Shown piece after piece: positions 28,700-38,652 of a stretch of DNA of 64,000 bases. The translations under genes were made by a program, and so were the position numbers. The stretch is taken from positions 2,825,418 to 2,889,417 of the forward strand of contig NZ_JBBCAT010000001.1 of NCBI RefSeq assembly GCF_037203705.1, written 5' to 3'. Within the stretch, counting starts at the first letter, position 1; each line of letters starts with the position of its first letter. The notes under the pieces were generated by a model. It was given only the letters and a program-made list of their open reading frames with translations. It was not told the origin of the DNA and searched no databases. The stretch comes from Prosthecomicrobium sp. N25. Lineage in GTDB: Bacteria > Pseudomonadota > Alphaproteobacteria > Rhizobiales > Ancalomicrobiaceae.

Positions 28700-28723
28700 A
28701 AGGGGTCGCGCGAGCGGCCCCTT
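28700..28723 (+). terminator. Hairpin after the efflux operon
   Basis: A 10-bp stem (AAGGGGTCGC / GCGGCCCCTT, one T-G pair) closes a GCGA tetraloop 5 bp after the pump stop. No long T run follows, so termination strength is uncertain. Confidence 0.55.
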
Positions 28724-28775
28724 CGCACATCCGGCGGCATCAAACGCTGCGGACGCCCTGCGGGGGTCGGACGGG

Positions 28776-29882
28776 CTACTCGCCCTGCCCGGCCGCGGCA
28801 TCCCTGAAGGCGTGCTCGCGGCCTTGTGGATCGCGGACCGTATAGGTGCCGTCCTGGCGGCTCTCCAGGTAGCCGGGCCCGATCGGCACCTTGCCGTGGC
28901 CGCCGGGGATGTCGAGCACGTAGGTCGGCTGGCAGAGGCCGGAGACGCGGCCGCGCAGGTCACGCATCAGCGCCTGGCCCTCGGCGATCGAGGTGCGGAA
29001 ATGACCCGTGCCGCGGGCGGGGTCGAGATGGTGCAGGTAGTAGGGTTTCACCCGATTGGCGACGAGGCGCCGGAACAGCCCTTCGAGCGCGTGGGGCGTA
29101 TCGTTCACGCCCGCGAGCAGGACCGTCTGGGCGAGCAGCGGGATGCCGGCACGGGAAAGCCTGCGGATCGAGTCCAGCGCAGAATCCGTGAGTTCCTCGG
29201 CGGTATTGACGTGGAGGACGAGCCAGACGGCGACACGTCGGTCGAGCAGGCGCAGGAGGTCGTCCGTCACGCGGCCGGGGTCGACGACCGGGACGCGCGT
29301 GTGGATGCGGACGACGCCGAGGTGCGGGACGGCGTCGAGCGCGTCGAGCAGCGCCGCGAGCCGCCGGTCGGAGAGTACCAAGGGGTCGCCGCCGGACAGG
29401 ACCACCTCGAAGATCCCCGGCCTTGCGCGGACGTAGTCCACCGCGGCGGCGAGGTCCGCCGCGCCGAGGAGACCCTCGCCCGGGCCGACGGCCTCACGCC
29501 GGAAGCAGAAGCGGCAATAGACGGCGCAGACCTGCAGGGGCTTCAGGAGCACCCGGTCAGCGTAGCGGTGGACGAGCCCGGGGAGCACCTCGTGCACCCC
29601 GTCGCCGGTCGGGTCGGCCATTTCGCCGGGCGCGATCTCGAGCTCGGCCGCATCGGGGAGGAACTGGCGGGCGACCGGCCCCTGCCCCGCCGGGTCGATC
29701 AGCGCCGCCATCTCGGGCGTGATGCGGAGCGCGAAGTCCTCGATCACGCGGGAGAGGTCCGCCGCCTCGGCCGGTGCCACGAGGCCGGCGCCGACGAGGT
29801 CTCCGACCGTGGTCAGGGGACGCGAGGTCGGTTCGGCGCCCGCGGCCGTGGCGTCGACGACGCGCAAGGGAGCCACCTTCAT
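28776..29882 (-). CDS. KamA/EpmB-family radical SAM aminomutase-like protein
   Basis: The 368-residue radical SAM protein has the CxxxCxxC cluster C119, C123, C126 (CAVYCRFCFRRE). Other features are VVLSGGDPLVLSD and the C-terminal PGGHGK, whose Lys should bind PLP. Members include lysine 2,3-aminomutase and EpmB, which makes (R)-beta-lysine to modify elongation factor P. The length is close to EpmB (about 340). No epmA or efp gene lies in this window, so EpmB cannot be separated from a free-lysine mutase. The ATG overlaps the ppx stop by 4 bp. Confidence 0.83.
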   Translation of the reverse strand: MKVAPLRVVDATAAGAEPTSRPLTTVGDLVGAGLVAPAEAADLSRVIEDFALRITPEMAALIDPAGQGPVARQFLPDAAELEIAPGEMADPTGDGVHEVLPGLVHRYADRVLLKPLQVCAVYCRFCFRREAVGPGEGLLGAADLAAAVDYVRARPGIFEVVLSGGDPLVLSDRRLAALLDALDAVPHLGVVRIHTRVPVVDPGRVTDDLLRLLDRRVAVWLVLHVNTAEELTDSALDSIRRLSRAGIPLLAQTVLLAGVNDTPHALEGLFRRLVANRVKPYYLHHLDPARGTGHFRTSIAEGQALMRDLRGRVSGLCQPTYVLDIPGGHGKVPIGPGYLESRQDGTYTVRDPQGREHAFRDAAAGQGE

Positions 29883-31453
29883 GCCACCTCGACGACGGCG
29901 TCGAGGCCGCCGAGCTTGGCGAGCTGGCGCAGGCGGCGCAGCACCACCTCGCCCTCGAGCTGGGCGAGCTGAGGCGGCAGGGAGAGGATGAGACGGTTGT
30001 CGCGGGCGTGGATGCCGACCTGCGGTATGATCCCCGGCATGGCGGCGGACAGGATGTAGGCGACCCGGAAGGCCGCGCCGAGGCAGCGGGCGCGCTCCTT
30101 GTAGCGTGTGGAGGCGAGTTCGCGGATGCGCGGGCTCAGCGCCTCGTCGATCAGGCCCATGTGCCGGTAGAAGCTGGCGAGCGCCAGGTAGGCCCGGCCC
30201 GGGTGGTCGACGCCGATGAAGGCGGCGTGGGCGATGATGTTGAGGCTCTGCTCGCCGCGATAGTCGGGATGCGCGCGCCAGCCGATGTCGGAGAGGAGGC
30301 AGGCGGCGACCCGGAGGCGCTTCTCCTCGGCCGTCTCGTCGATGCCGAGCGCCTCGAAGACCCTGCCGGTCCAGGGGCCGAGCTCGTGGGCGTGGCGGGG
30401 CGAGCGGGACCGCAGGGCGGCGAGCTCCTCCGAGGCCGAGATGAGGGGGTCGCGCCGTCGCTCCTCCTCGGGCAGGAGGTCGTAGAGATGACCCTCGCGC
30501 AGGCCGAGGGCGGAGAGCACGACCTCCTTCGGCCGGCCGAAGCGGATGATCTGGGCGAGCACGGTGGCGCCGTAGGCGAGCAGGTCGCGGCGCTGCTTGG
30601 AGATGACCTCGATCCGGTCGAGGGCGTCGATGTCGCCGCGCCCGACCATCCGGCAGAAGTCGAGCGCCTCGTCGGCCCGGATGGCATATTCGTGCATGAC
30701 ATGCAGCGGATAGCCGGTCTGGTGCATGTGCAGCTTGGCGAGCGAGCGCCAGGTGCCGCCGACCGCGTAGAAGGCCCGGCCCGGGAGACCCGTCAGCACC
30801 TCGGAGGACTTCAGGATCTCCTCGGCGATCTTCTCGGCCCGGCGCGGCGACCCCTCCGCGGCCTCGGAGAGGCGGATGCCGCCGAGCGGGTAGGTCCGCC
30901 CCTGCCCGACCCGCTGGCCCTTGAGGTCGACCAGTTCGAGGCTGCCGCCGCCGAGGTCGCCGGCGACCCCGTCGGGCTCGTGCATGCCGGACTGGATGCC
31001 GAGCGCGGCGAGCCGCGCCTCCTCGGCGCCCGACAGCACCTGCACGGGGACGCGGCAGATCCGCTCCAGCTCCTCGATGAAGGCCGGCCCGTTGGCGGCC
31101 TCGCGCGCCGCGGCGGTCGCCAGCACGTGCAGGTCCGCCACGTTGCACTGGTCGGCCAGCTGGCGGAAGCGCCTGACGGCGGCGAGCGCGGTGGCGACCG
31201 GCTGCTCGCCGAGCCGGTTGGTCTTGCCGACGCCCTTGCCGAGACCGGCGAGCACCTTCTCGTTGAAGAGGAGGGTGGGCGACCGGCAGAGCCGCTCGTA
31301 GATGACGAGACGCACCGAGTTCGAGCCGATGTCGACGACCGCGATCGGCCCCGCGCCGGCGAGCCGGCCGGGGGCATACTCGGCGCCCTCCAGCGCGTCA
31401 GTCACGATGACGTCGGAGGGGTCGGGGCGGATCGGACTTGAGGGATTTTCCAC
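29879..31453 (-). CDS. ppx: Exopolyphosphatase / pppGpp phosphohydrolase family
   Basis: The 524-residue member of the sugar-kinase/Hsp70-actin fold family releases phosphate from polyphosphate ends. The phosphate-1 motif is [11 protein letters not shown] (from D41), the [12 protein letters not shown] motif holds the catalytic acid, and [10 protein letters not shown] is the second phosphate motif. The C-terminal helical HD-like domain completes the long Ppx form. The first 56 bp overlap the end of ppk. A GTG at about 31405 would shorten the overlap and give a start nearer the conserved region, so the exact start is uncertain. Co-transcription with ppk balances polyphosphate synthesis and breakdown. 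Confidence 0.9.
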   Translation of the reverse strand: MENPSSPIRPDPSDVIVTDALEGAEYAPGRLAGAGPIAVVDIGSNSVRLVIYERLCRSPTLLFNEKVLAGLGKGVGKTNRLGEQPVATALAAVRRFRQLADQCNVADLHVLATAAAREAANGPAFIEELERICRVPVQVLSGAEEARLAALGIQSGMHEPDGVAGDLGGGSLELVDLKGQRVGQGRTYPLGGIRLSEAAEGSPRRAEKIAEEILKSSEVLTGLPGRAFYAVGGTWRSLAKLHMHQTGYPLHVMHEYAIRADEALDFCRMVGRGDIDALDRIEVISKQRRDLLAYGATVLAQIIRFGRPKEVVLSALGLREGHLYDLLPEEERRRDPLISASEELAALRSRSPRHAHELGPWTGRVFEALGIDETAEEKRLRVAACLLSDIGWRAHPDYRGEQSLNIIAHAAFIGVDHPGRAYLALASFYRHMGLIDEALSPRIRELASTRYKERARCLGAAFRVAYILSAAMPGIIPQVGIHARDNRLILSLPPQLAQLEGEVVLRRLRQLAKLGGLDAVVEVA

Positions 31454-33695
31454 GGCCTGACAACGATGGGTTCGTCATGAAATACTTGTGCACGTTGAAA
31501 GGTTCCTCGCCTTCCCGCGGCACGATCCGCTCGTGTCCCCCGTCGGCCAGGAGCCGCCAGCTCTGCTGGTTGTCCCGGAGGTTCGCGACCATGATCTGGT
31601 CGAGCACCTGCTCGTGGACGGTGGGGTTCGTCAGCGGCGCGAGCGCCTCCACGCGCCGATCCAGGTTGCGCGGCATCATGTCGGCCGAGCCGATGTAGAC
31701 GATCGCCTGCGGCGTGGGAAGCCCGTGGCCGTTGCCGAAGCAGAAGATGCGGCTGTGCTCGAGGAAGCGGCCGACGACCGACTTCACCCGGATGTTCTCC
31801 GAGAGCCCCGGCACGCCGGGCCTGAGGCAACAGATGCCGCGCACGATGATCTCGATGGAGACGCCGACCTGGCTCGCCGCGTAGAGCGCGTCGATGATGC
31901 GGGCGTCGACGAGGGAGTTCATCTTCAGCCAGATCTGCGCCGGGCGGCCGGCGCGGGCATGCTCCATCTCGGCCTCGATGTGGCCGAGGATGCGCGAGCG
32001 CACGGTCAGGGGCGAGATGGCGATCTTCTCGAGTTCCTGCGGCTGGGCGTAGCCGGTGATGAAGTTGAACACCTTGGCGACGTCGCGGCCGATCGCCGGG
32101 TCGGCGGTGAAGAAGGAGAGGTCGGTGTAGATGCGCGCCGTGATCGGGTGGTAGTTGCCGGTCCCGATGTGGCAGTAGGTCGCGAGCGACCCCTGCTCGC
32201 GCCGGACCACGAGCGACAGCTTGGAATGGGTCTTCAGCTCGACGAAGCCGAAGACCACCTGGCAGCCCGCGCGCTCCAGGTCGCGCGCCCATCGGATGTT
32301 CGCCTCCTCGTCGAAGCGGGCCTTCAGCTCGACGACCGCCGTGACCGACTTGCCCGCCTCCGCGGCCTCCGCCAGCACCTTGACGATCGGGCTGTCCTTG
32401 GAGGTCCGGTAGAGGGTCTGCTTGATGGCGACCACGTCCGGGTCGCGCGCCGCCTGGGTCAGGAACTGCACGACGACGTCGAAGGACTCGTAGGGGTGGT
32501 GGACCACGAGGTCCTTCGCCTTGATGGCGGCGAAGCAATCGCCGCCGAATTCCTTGATGCGCTCGGGGAAGCGCGGGACGTAGGGGGTGAACTTGAGCTC
32601 GGGTCGGTCGACGGCGACGAGCTGGGACAGTTCGGTCAGGGCCAGGAGCCCGTGGACCAAGAAGACCCCGTCCGGCCCGACTCCGAGGGCCGTCGCCACG
32701 AAGCCGCGCAGGCGCTCGGGCGTTTCGGCCTCGATCTCCAGCCGGATCACGGACCCGCGCCGGCGACGCTTCAGCATGGTCTCGAAGACCCGGACGAGGT
32801 CCTCGGCCTCCTCCTCGATCTCGATATCGGAATCGCGGATGACCCGGAACGCGCCCTTGCCGCGCACGTGGTAGCCGGGGAAGAGCCCGCCGATGTGGAG
32901 CCCGATGACGTGCTCCAGGCTGATGAAGCGCTTGACGCCGGGTTCCGCTTCGAGGGCGGGGAGCTCGATGAAGCGCTCGATCTTGGACGGGATGCGGATG
33001 AGCGCCGTCATGGTCGCGCTCCCGCCGGTCTTGGCGAGGTCGAGGACGAGCGAGAAGCCGAGGTTGGGGATGAACGGGAAGGGGTGCGCCGGGTCGCAGG
33101 CGAGCGGCGTCAGGACCGGGAAGACGTGGGTGAGGAAGTACTGATCGAGCCACAGGCGGTCGGCCTTGTCGATCATCGTGCCGTCGACGATCTGGACGCC
33201 CGCCCCGAAGAGCTCCTGCTTCAGCTCCCCGTAGAGGCGCTGCTGCTCCTCCGTCAGGGCGCGCACCGCCTCGTCGATGCGGGAGAGCTGCTCGGCCGGG
33301 GTCAGCCCGTCGTCCGAGCGGGTGACGATCCCGGCGAGGTGCTGCTCGACGAGGCCCGAGACGCGGACCATGAAGAACTCGTCGAGGTTGTTGGCCGAGA
33401 TCGACAGGAAGCGCAGGCGCTCGAGGAGGGGATGGTTGACGTTCGCCGATTCCTCGAGGACGCGGCGGTTGAAGGCGAGCCACGAGAGCTCCCGGTTGAC
33501 GAACCGCTCCGGGCTCGTCGCGAGGTCCGACGGGGGCGTCGACGTGACGATCCGCGTGCCGCCCGTCGGCAGGCCCGCCGAGAGGACCGCATCCGCGGCG
33601 GGCGGCGCCTCGCGCGCGGGTGTGGGCCGCGCCGGAGCCGCCGCCTTCTCGCGGGTTCGCCTCTGCGGCGGGCGGGCGTCTGCATTGGCGTCCAT
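31398..33695 (-). CDS. ppk: Polyphosphate kinase 1
   Basis: The 765-residue enzyme reversibly polymerises the ATP gamma-phosphate into polyphosphate at the inner membrane. The body starts [18 protein letters not shown] after an Ala/Pro/Arg-rich leader of about 60 residues that is longer than usual. The autophosphorylated His is H490 in KTHSK, and the second conserved His is H509 in CHIGTGNYH. The C-terminal [14 protein letters not shown] motif is present. The gene lies between hdaA and ppx, a common Hyphomicrobiales order. Confidence 0.94.
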   Translation of the reverse strand: MDANADARPPQRRTREKAAAPARPTPAREAPPAADAVLSAGLPTGGTRIVTSTPPSDLATSPERFVNRELSWLAFNRRVLEESANVNHPLLERLRFLSISANNLDEFFMVRVSGLVEQHLAGIVTRSDDGLTPAEQLSRIDEAVRALTEEQQRLYGELKQELFGAGVQIVDGTMIDKADRLWLDQYFLTHVFPVLTPLACDPAHPFPFIPNLGFSLVLDLAKTGGSATMTALIRIPSKIERFIELPALEAEPGVKRFISLEHVIGLHIGGLFPGYHVRGKGAFRVIRDSDIEIEEEAEDLVRVFETMLKRRRRGSVIRLEIEAETPERLRGFVATALGVGPDGVFLVHGLLALTELSQLVAVDRPELKFTPYVPRFPERIKEFGGDCFAAIKAKDLVVHHPYESFDVVVQFLTQAARDPDVVAIKQTLYRTSKDSPIVKVLAEAAEAGKSVTAVVELKARFDEEANIRWARDLERAGCQVVFGFVELKTHSKLSLVVRREQGSLATYCHIGTGNYHPITARIYTDLSFFTADPAIGRDVAKVFNFITGYAQPQELEKIAISPLTVRSRILGHIEAEMEHARAGRPAQIWLKMNSLVDARIIDALYAASQVGVSIEIIVRGICCLRPGVPGLSENIRVKSVVGRFLEHSRIFCFGNGHGLPTPQAIVYIGSADMMPRNLDRRVEALAPLTNPTVHEQVLDQIMVANLRDNQQSWRLLADGGHERIVPREGEEPFNVHKYFMTNPSLSGRGKSLKSDPPRPLRRHRD

Positions 33696-33767
33696 GTCTC
33701 GTCCCCTTCCGGCCGGGATTCGGTCTCCCCGGCTCTCTTCGTGGCGGAGGACCGTCCTATCTCCGCT

Positions 33768-34511
33768 TCATGACGGATTGTCGTCCGCCGCAGGCTCCGC
33801 GTCGAGCCCGGGCAATTCCGGTTCCCGCGGATGCAGGCGGTCGACGACCCGCATCGCCAGGCCGCGGGCGATCGGAGCCTTGGCGGCGAGCGCCTCGCGG
33901 TCGATCGCCTCCACCACGTCCCGCGCGGCGGCATAGGAGCGCTCCATCCGAATGGCGACGCCGTGCAGGAGCTGGGGGTCGACGGCGGCCTGCCGGTCGG
34001 CGAAGAGCTTGGCGAGGAGCGCCTCCAGGAGTGCGTCGTCGGGCTCCTGGAGACGGGCGGGGGTCGCCGCCCTCAGGCGCGAGGCGAGGTCGGGAAGGCG
34101 GAGGCCCCAGGCCGCCGGTTCGGTGCGGGCGGTGAGGAGGAGCTGGCGGCCTGCCGCCTGGACGGCGTTGACGAGATGGAAGAGCGCGGTCTCGTCGAGT
34201 CCCGGGCCGAGGTCCTCGACCACGACGGGGCCCGCCGCGGCGAGCGCGAGCGGGTCGGCGCCGCCGAGATCCCGGGCGGCGAGCACCGAGGCCCCTGCCC
34301 GCTCGGACCAGATCGCCACCAGATGGCTCTTGCCGGAACCCTCCGGCCCGGTCACCAGGACGACCGGCGACGGCCAGGCCGGCCAGGCCTCGAGGAGATC
34401 GTGGGCCGCACGGTTCGCCTCGCCGACGACATAGTCCTCCGGCCCGCGCCGAGGCGGCAGGGCGAGGTCGAGCGGCAGCTGTGAGGTCGGCCGTCTAGGC
34501 GCTGGCGCCAT
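33768..34511 (-). CDS. hdaA: DnaA-regulatory inactivator homologue (HdaA)
   Basis: The 247-residue AAA+ protein is related to DnaA domain III. A clamp-binding motif QLPLDL is at residues 11-16. Walker A is GPEGSGKSH (about 55-63), and a VVVEDLGPGLDE segment takes the Walker B place. Hda bound to the beta clamp stimulates ATP hydrolysis by DnaA and prevents re-initiation. The C terminus is acidic (DAEPAADDNPS). Its 5' end overlaps the end of the perM-like gene by 17 bp, so both are co-transcribed ahead of ppk. Confidence 0.85.
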   Translation of the reverse strand: MAPAPRRPTSQLPLDLALPPRRGPEDYVVGEANRAAHDLLEAWPAWPSPVVLVTGPEGSGKSHLVAIWSERAGASVLAARDLGGADPLALAAAGPVVVEDLGPGLDETALFHLVNAVQAAGRQLLLTARTEPAAWGLRLPDLASRLRAATPARLQEPDDALLEALLAKLFADRQAAVDPQLLHGVAIRMERSYAAARDVVEAIDREALAAKAPIARGLAMRVVDRLHPREPELPGLDAEPAADDNPS

Positions 34512-35583
34512 CGGGATCGTCGCTTCCGGATGCGGCGTAGAAGGGGCTGGCCAGGTATTGCTCGAGCGCGAAGCGGGCGAGCACCCCGACCGAGGCGGCG
34601 ACGGGCACGGCGACCAGCATGCCGACGAAGCCGGCCATCGATCCGAAGGCGAAGAGGGAGAAGAGCAGCCAGACCGGATGGAGCCCGACCGAGCGGCCGA
34701 CCCAGTTGGGCTGTAGCACGTAGCCTTCCAGCATCTGGCCGGCGAAGAAGACGGCGAGCACCGCGAGGATCCACTGCCACTCGGGCCAGAATTGGGCGAT
34801 CGCCACGCCGACCGAGGCGATCAGCCCGACGCCGAAGCCGACGAAGGGGATGAAGCCCAGGATGCCGGCGAGGAGACCGATGAAGAGCCCGAAGTTCAGG
34901 CCGACGAGAGTGAGCCCCGTGGCGTAGAAGATGCCCATCGCCAGGCAGACCGAGATCTGGCCGCGCACGAAGCCGGCGACCACCGCGTTCATGTCGCGCG
35001 CCAGGCCGCGGATCGTCTCCCGGTGGCGCAGAGGCAGCCAGCTATCGATCTTGTCGACCATGCGGTCCCAGTCGAGCAGGAGGTAGAAGGCGACCACCGG
35101 CGCGATCACCAGCAGGGTCAGGATCGACATGATCGCCTGCCCGCCGTTCCAGATCGACTGCAGGACGCGGGTAATCCAGCCGGCCCCCTGGCTCAGGAAG
35201 GACCCGAGCTGGGCCTCCAGGTCCTTGGCGTTGGAACCGACGAGCTGGCCGAGACGGCCGTCCATGGCCCTGGAGCCGAAGGCCTGCAGGCGGGTGACAT
35301 AGTAGGGCAGCCGGTCGACGAAGCCGCCGATCTGGTTGACGAGCAGCGGCACGACCAGGATGAGGATCACCGTCAGTCCGACGATCAGGCCGATGACGAT
35401 GGCGAGCGTCGCCAGCGGTCGGGTCAGGCCGAGCCGCTCCAGGCGGTCGGCCAGGGGGTCGAGCAGATAGGCGAGCGCCATGCCGGACACGAAGGGCAGC
35501 AGCACGTCGCTGAACACGTAGAGGAAGGCGATGAACACGGCCAGGGCGGCGATCCAGAACTGGACCTGCTTCGTCAGGCTCAA
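34495..35583 (-). CDS. AI-2E/PerM-family membrane transporter
   Basis: The 362-residue inner-membrane protein has about eight hydrophobic helices, a soluble stretch in the middle (about 120-160) and the family C-terminal region FAGQMLEGYVLQPNWVGRSV followed by GLHPVWLLFSLFAFG. The family is named for AI-2 export, but many members are uncharacterised permeases or Na+/H+ antiporters, so no substrate is assigned. It sits between pgsA-like and hdaA genes, a conserved Hyphomicrobiales neighbourhood. Confidence 0.85.
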   Translation of the reverse strand: MSLTKQVQFWIAALAVFIAFLYVFSDVLLPFVSGMALAYLLDPLADRLERLGLTRPLATLAIVIGLIVGLTVILILVVPLLVNQIGGFVDRLPYYVTRLQAFGSRAMDGRLGQLVGSNAKDLEAQLGSFLSQGAGWITRVLQSIWNGGQAIMSILTLLVIAPVVAFYLLLDWDRMVDKIDSWLPLRHRETIRGLARDMNAVVAGFVRGQISVCLAMGIFYATGLTLVGLNFGLFIGLLAGILGFIPFVGFGVGLIASVGVAIAQFWPEWQWILAVLAVFFAGQMLEGYVLQPNWVGRSVGLHPVWLLFSLFAFGSMAGFVGMLVAVPVAASVGVLARFALEQYLASPFYAASGSDDPDGASA

Positions 35584-35619
35584 GACGCCGTTCCCTCTCT
35601 CGTCCCAGGCGCCCGACCG

Positions 35620-36180
35620 TCAGGCGGTCGGCGGCGGGCTCACCGCCATCTGCCTCATCCAGCCGACCAGATAGGCCGCCCCCGAGGCGACGGTGGTCGC
35701 CGCGACGACCCAGATCCCCGCAGCCACGGCGGCGGTGAGGTCGACCGCGAAGGCATGATCCCCCAGAACCGTGCCGGCTAGCAAGATCTGCGCGAGCGTA
35801 TTCGCCTTGGAGACGAAGAGAGGCCGCACGGCCACCGGTTTCCCCAGGATCCACGACAGGAGGTAGGCGCCGATGATGAGGAGGTCGCGGGAGACCACCA
35901 GGATCACCAGCCAGCGCGGCAGGTCGCCGCCGATGCCGAGCGCCACGTAGGTGGCGACCAGCAGGGACTTGTCGGCGATGGCGTCGAGGTGGGCGCCGAG
36001 CTCCGTGCCGAGGTTCCAGCGCCGCGCGATCCAGCCGTCGAAGGCATCCGAGGCGCCGGCGACGACGAAGATCCAGAAGGCGAGGTCGAGCCGGTCCTCG
36101 GAGATCGCCGCCACGGCGAGCGGCACCAGGATGAGCCTGGCGACGCTGATGAGGTTGGGCAGGTTCAGGTTCGGGGTCAT
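35620..36180 (-). CDS. CDP-alcohol phosphatidyltransferase (PgsA-like)
   Basis: The 186-residue inner-membrane enzyme starts MTPNLNLPNLISVARL. The complete CDP-alcohol phosphotransferase motif is present: SDAFDGWIARRW followed by GAHLDAIADK, giving the four metal-binding Asp residues. Such proteins make phosphatidylglycerophosphate from CDP-diacylglycerol or, in one branch, cardiolipin. The position upstream of the PerM-like gene favours PgsA or its paralogue, but the sequence alone does not settle the acceptor. The start at 36180 gives the conserved N terminus. Confidence 0.85.
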   Translation of the reverse strand: MTPNLNLPNLISVARLILVPLAVAAISEDRLDLAFWIFVVAGASDAFDGWIARRWNLGTELGAHLDAIADKSLLVATYVALGIGGDLPRWLVILVVSRDLLIIGAYLLSWILGKPVAVRPLFVSKANTLAQILLAGTVLGDHAFAVDLTAAVAAGIWVVAATTVASGAAYLVGWMRQMAVSPPPTA

Positions 36181-36282
36181 GGCCGGTCCGTCCGCCTGAA
36201 GAGAAGTGGCGCGGGGAGCCCGTGCCGCCAAGGGCGTGCCGTGCCGCTTGCCCAGGCTGCGCTTCCGCGCCATATCGGACCG

Positions 36283-37092
36283 ATGTCCAGCGCCACCCCG
36301 TCCCCCTCCCCCGTCCGCGAGCCCGGCGCGGCTCCCGCGCCGGCCGCCATTCTGGTCGCCGCGCACGGCGACGGCGGCGACCTTCGCCGCAACGCGGCGA
36401 TCCGGACGATCGCCGAGCGCCTCGCGCGGCGGGTCGACGTGCCGGTCGCCTGGGCCGTGCTGAAGGAGCCCGACAGCTTCCCGGCCGCCCGCGCCGATCT
36501 CGGCACGGCGGCCGAGGGTCCGGTCGCGGTCTATCCCTTCTTCATGTCGGACGGCTACTTCGTCCGCGTCAAGCTGCCCCGCATGCTCGCCGCGAGCGGC
36601 TTCCCCAGACCGCAGCTGCTGCCTACCTTCGGCACCGATCCGCTCGTCGTCGACCTCCTGGAGCGGCGGCTCAGGTCGGTCGCCGCCCTGCAGGGCGGGT
36701 GCGAGCCGAAGGACTTCCGCATCCTGCTGGTCGGACACGGCTCGGGCTCCGGCGAGCCGGCCTCGCGCCTGCGCACGGAAGCGGTGGCCGCCGAGCTCGG
36801 CTACCGGGGCCTCGGGCGCGTCCACGTCGCCTTCATCGAGGAGGCTCCCTTCGTGGAGGACGCGTTCCGGGACGTGGACCCGCAGATCGTCGTGGGCTTC
36901 TTCGCCTCGGAGGGCACGCACGCCCTCGACGACGTCGCTACCCTGGTGGCGGAGCGCCCGCAGGTTCTGCACCACATCGCCGCGATCGGCTCGGACCTCG
37001 GGGTCGCCGACATGATCGCGGCGCGCATCGCGGAGGCCGCAGGATCGCTGCACGACGGTAACGAGGCTTGCATTTCCGGCGAAACCGCTTAA
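36283..37092 (+). CDS. CbiX/sirohydrochlorin chelatase-like protein
   Basis: The 269-residue protein has two tandem halves of the class II chelatase fold, each with an HG motif: [14 protein letters not shown] near residue 27 and [10 protein letters not shown] near residue 149. CbiX/SirB enzymes insert cobalt or iron into sirohydrochlorin for cobalamin or siroheme. No cob gene lies nearby, so the metal and tetrapyrrole are uncertain. The ATG at 36283 leaves 102 bp to the divergent PgsA-like gene. The product is cytoplasmic. Confidence 0.75.
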   Translation: MSSATPSPSPVREPGAAPAPAAILVAAHGDGGDLRRNAAIRTIAERLARRVDVPVAWAVLKEPDSFPAARADLGTAAEGPVAVYPFFMSDGYFVRVKLPRMLAASGFPRPQLLPTFGTDPLVVDLLERRLRSVAALQGGCEPKDFRILLVGHGSGSGEPASRLRTEAVAAELGYRGLGRVHVAFIEEAPFVEDAFRDVDPQIVVGFFASEGTHALDDVATLVAERPQVLHHIAAIGSDLGVADMIAARIAEAAGSLHDGNEACISGETA

Positions 37093-37154
37093 CTCCGCGG
37101 CGAGCGAAACGAGCGCCGGACCTTGCCTCCGGCCGCGAGCGGAACGATCCGACC

Positions 37155-38498
37155 ATGATGGACGACCAGGCGGCCGCAGCCCCGGCGCGGAACCCGAAGA
37201 TTTCCTTCGTCAGTCTCGGCTGCCCGAAGGCCCTCGTCGACAGCGAGCGGATCATCACGCAGCTGCGGGCGGAGGGTTACGAGCTCTCGAAGAGCCACTC
37301 CGGCGCCGACGTGGTCATCGTCAACACCTGCGGCTTCCTCGACAGCGCCAAGGCGGAGAGCCTGGACGCCATCGGCAAGGCGATGGCGGAGAACGGCAAG
37401 GTCATCGTCACCGGCTGCATGGGCGCCGAGCCGGGCGAGATCGAGGAGAGCTACCCCAATCTCCTCGCCATCACGGGACCGCAGGCCTACGAGAGCGTCG
37501 TCGGCGCGGTGCATGCGGCGGTGCCGCCGGCGCACGATCCCTTCCTCGACCTGATCCCGCCGCAGGGCGTCAAGCTGACGCCGCGCCACTACGCGTATCT
37601 GAAGATATCCGAGGGCTGCAACAACCGTTGCTCCTTCTGCATCATCCCGAAGCTCCGGGGCGACCTCATCTCCCGGCCGGCCGCCGACGTGCTGCGCGAG
37701 GCCGAAAGGCTCGTGAAGGCCGGGGTCAAGGAACTCCTCGTCATCAGCCAGGACACCTCGGCCTACGGGGTGGACCTGCGCTACGCCGAGAGCGCCTGGA
37801 AGGACCGGCAGGTCCGGGCGAAGTTCATCGATCTCGCGCGGGAGCTGGGCGACTTCGGCGCCTGGGTGCGCCTCCACTACGTCTACCCCTACCCCCATGT
37901 CGACGAGGTCGTCGGCCTGATGGCCGAGGGCAGGATCCTGCCCTACCTGGACATCCCCTTCCAGCATGCCGCCCCCTCCGTGCTGAAGGCGATGCGCCGG
38001 CCGGCCCACCAGGAGAAGACCCTCGACCGCATCCGCGGCTGGCGCGCCGTCGCGCCGGATCTCGCGATCCGTTCGACCTTCATCGTCGGCTTTCCCGGCG
38101 AGACGGAGGAGGACTTCCAGTTCCTGCTCGACTGGCTCACCGAAGCGAAGCTCGATCGGGTCGGCTGCTTCCGCTACGAGCCGGTCCGCGGCGCCCCGGC
38201 GAACGAGCTCGGCGCACCGGTGCCCAAGGCGGTGCAGGACGAGCGCTGGCATCGTTTCATGAAGCACCAGCAGGCAATCTCGGAGCGCCTCCAGAAGGCG
38301 CGCGTCGGCCGGCGCGTGCCGGTGATCATCGACGAGGCGGGGCCGACAGTCGCCAAGGGCCGGACCAAGTGGGACGCTCCGGACATCGACGGCACGACTT
38401 ACGTAACGTCACGTCGCCCGCTTCGTATTGGTGAAATCATCACTGTGAAGATCGACAGATCCGACGCCTACGACCTCTACGGCACAGCTACGGGGTAG
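37155..38498 (+). CDS. rimO: Ribosomal protein S12 methylthiotransferase
   Basis: The 447-residue radical SAM enzyme adds a methylthio group to the conserved Asp of ribosomal protein S12. The N-terminal cluster cysteines are C23 ([11 protein letters not shown]), C59 (NTCGF) and C88 (TGCMG). The radical SAM cysteines are C155, C159, C162 in [15 protein letters not shown]-terminal TRAM domain (about 375-447) follows. The CPKALVDSE signature distinguishes RimO from MiaB. ATG at 37155 or 37158 is equally possible. Confidence 0.95.
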   Translation: MMDDQAAAAPARNPKISFVSLGCPKALVDSERIITQLRAEGYELSKSHSGADVVIVNTCGFLDSAKAESLDAIGKAMAENGKVIVTGCMGAEPGEIEESYPNLLAITGPQAYESVVGAVHAAVPPAHDPFLDLIPPQGVKLTPRHYAYLKISEGCNNRCSFCIIPKLRGDLISRPAADVLREAERLVKAGVKELLVISQDTSAYGVDLRYAESAWKDRQVRAKFIDLARELGDFGAWVRLHYVYPYPHVDEVVGLMAEGRILPYLDIPFQHAAPSVLKAMRRPAHQEKTLDRIRGWRAVAPDLAIRSTFIVGFPGETEEDFQFLLDWLTEAKLDRVGCFRYEPVRGAPANELGAPVPKAVQDERWHRFMKHQQAISERLQKARVGRRVPVIIDEAGPTVAKGRTKWDAPDIDGTTYVTSRRPLRIGEIITVKIDRSDAYDLYGTATG

Positions 38499-38652
38499 TC
38501 GCATTCCGCAGCAAAGCCGGACCCGCGCGGGCGACGAACACTCGTTATTCGCATATGCGCCTATTCGCACTACTCTATATTAAGATTGGCATGAAACTCT
38601 CCGTACCGAAGGCGCGACGGCGCCGAACCCTGCGGTTGCGGAGGGCACGACA

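Noticed and set aside
24906-28730. A 1274-residue open frame on the minus strand opposite the RND pump
   Set aside because: It is a high-GC antisense shadow: His/Arg/Asp-rich, no family features, and fully covered by strongly recognisable pump genes on the other strand.
29879-31453. ppx or ppk being truncated because of their 56-bp overlap
   Set aside because: Both proteins carry all family motifs and normal lengths; the overlap is compatible with translational coupling or a slightly later ppx start.
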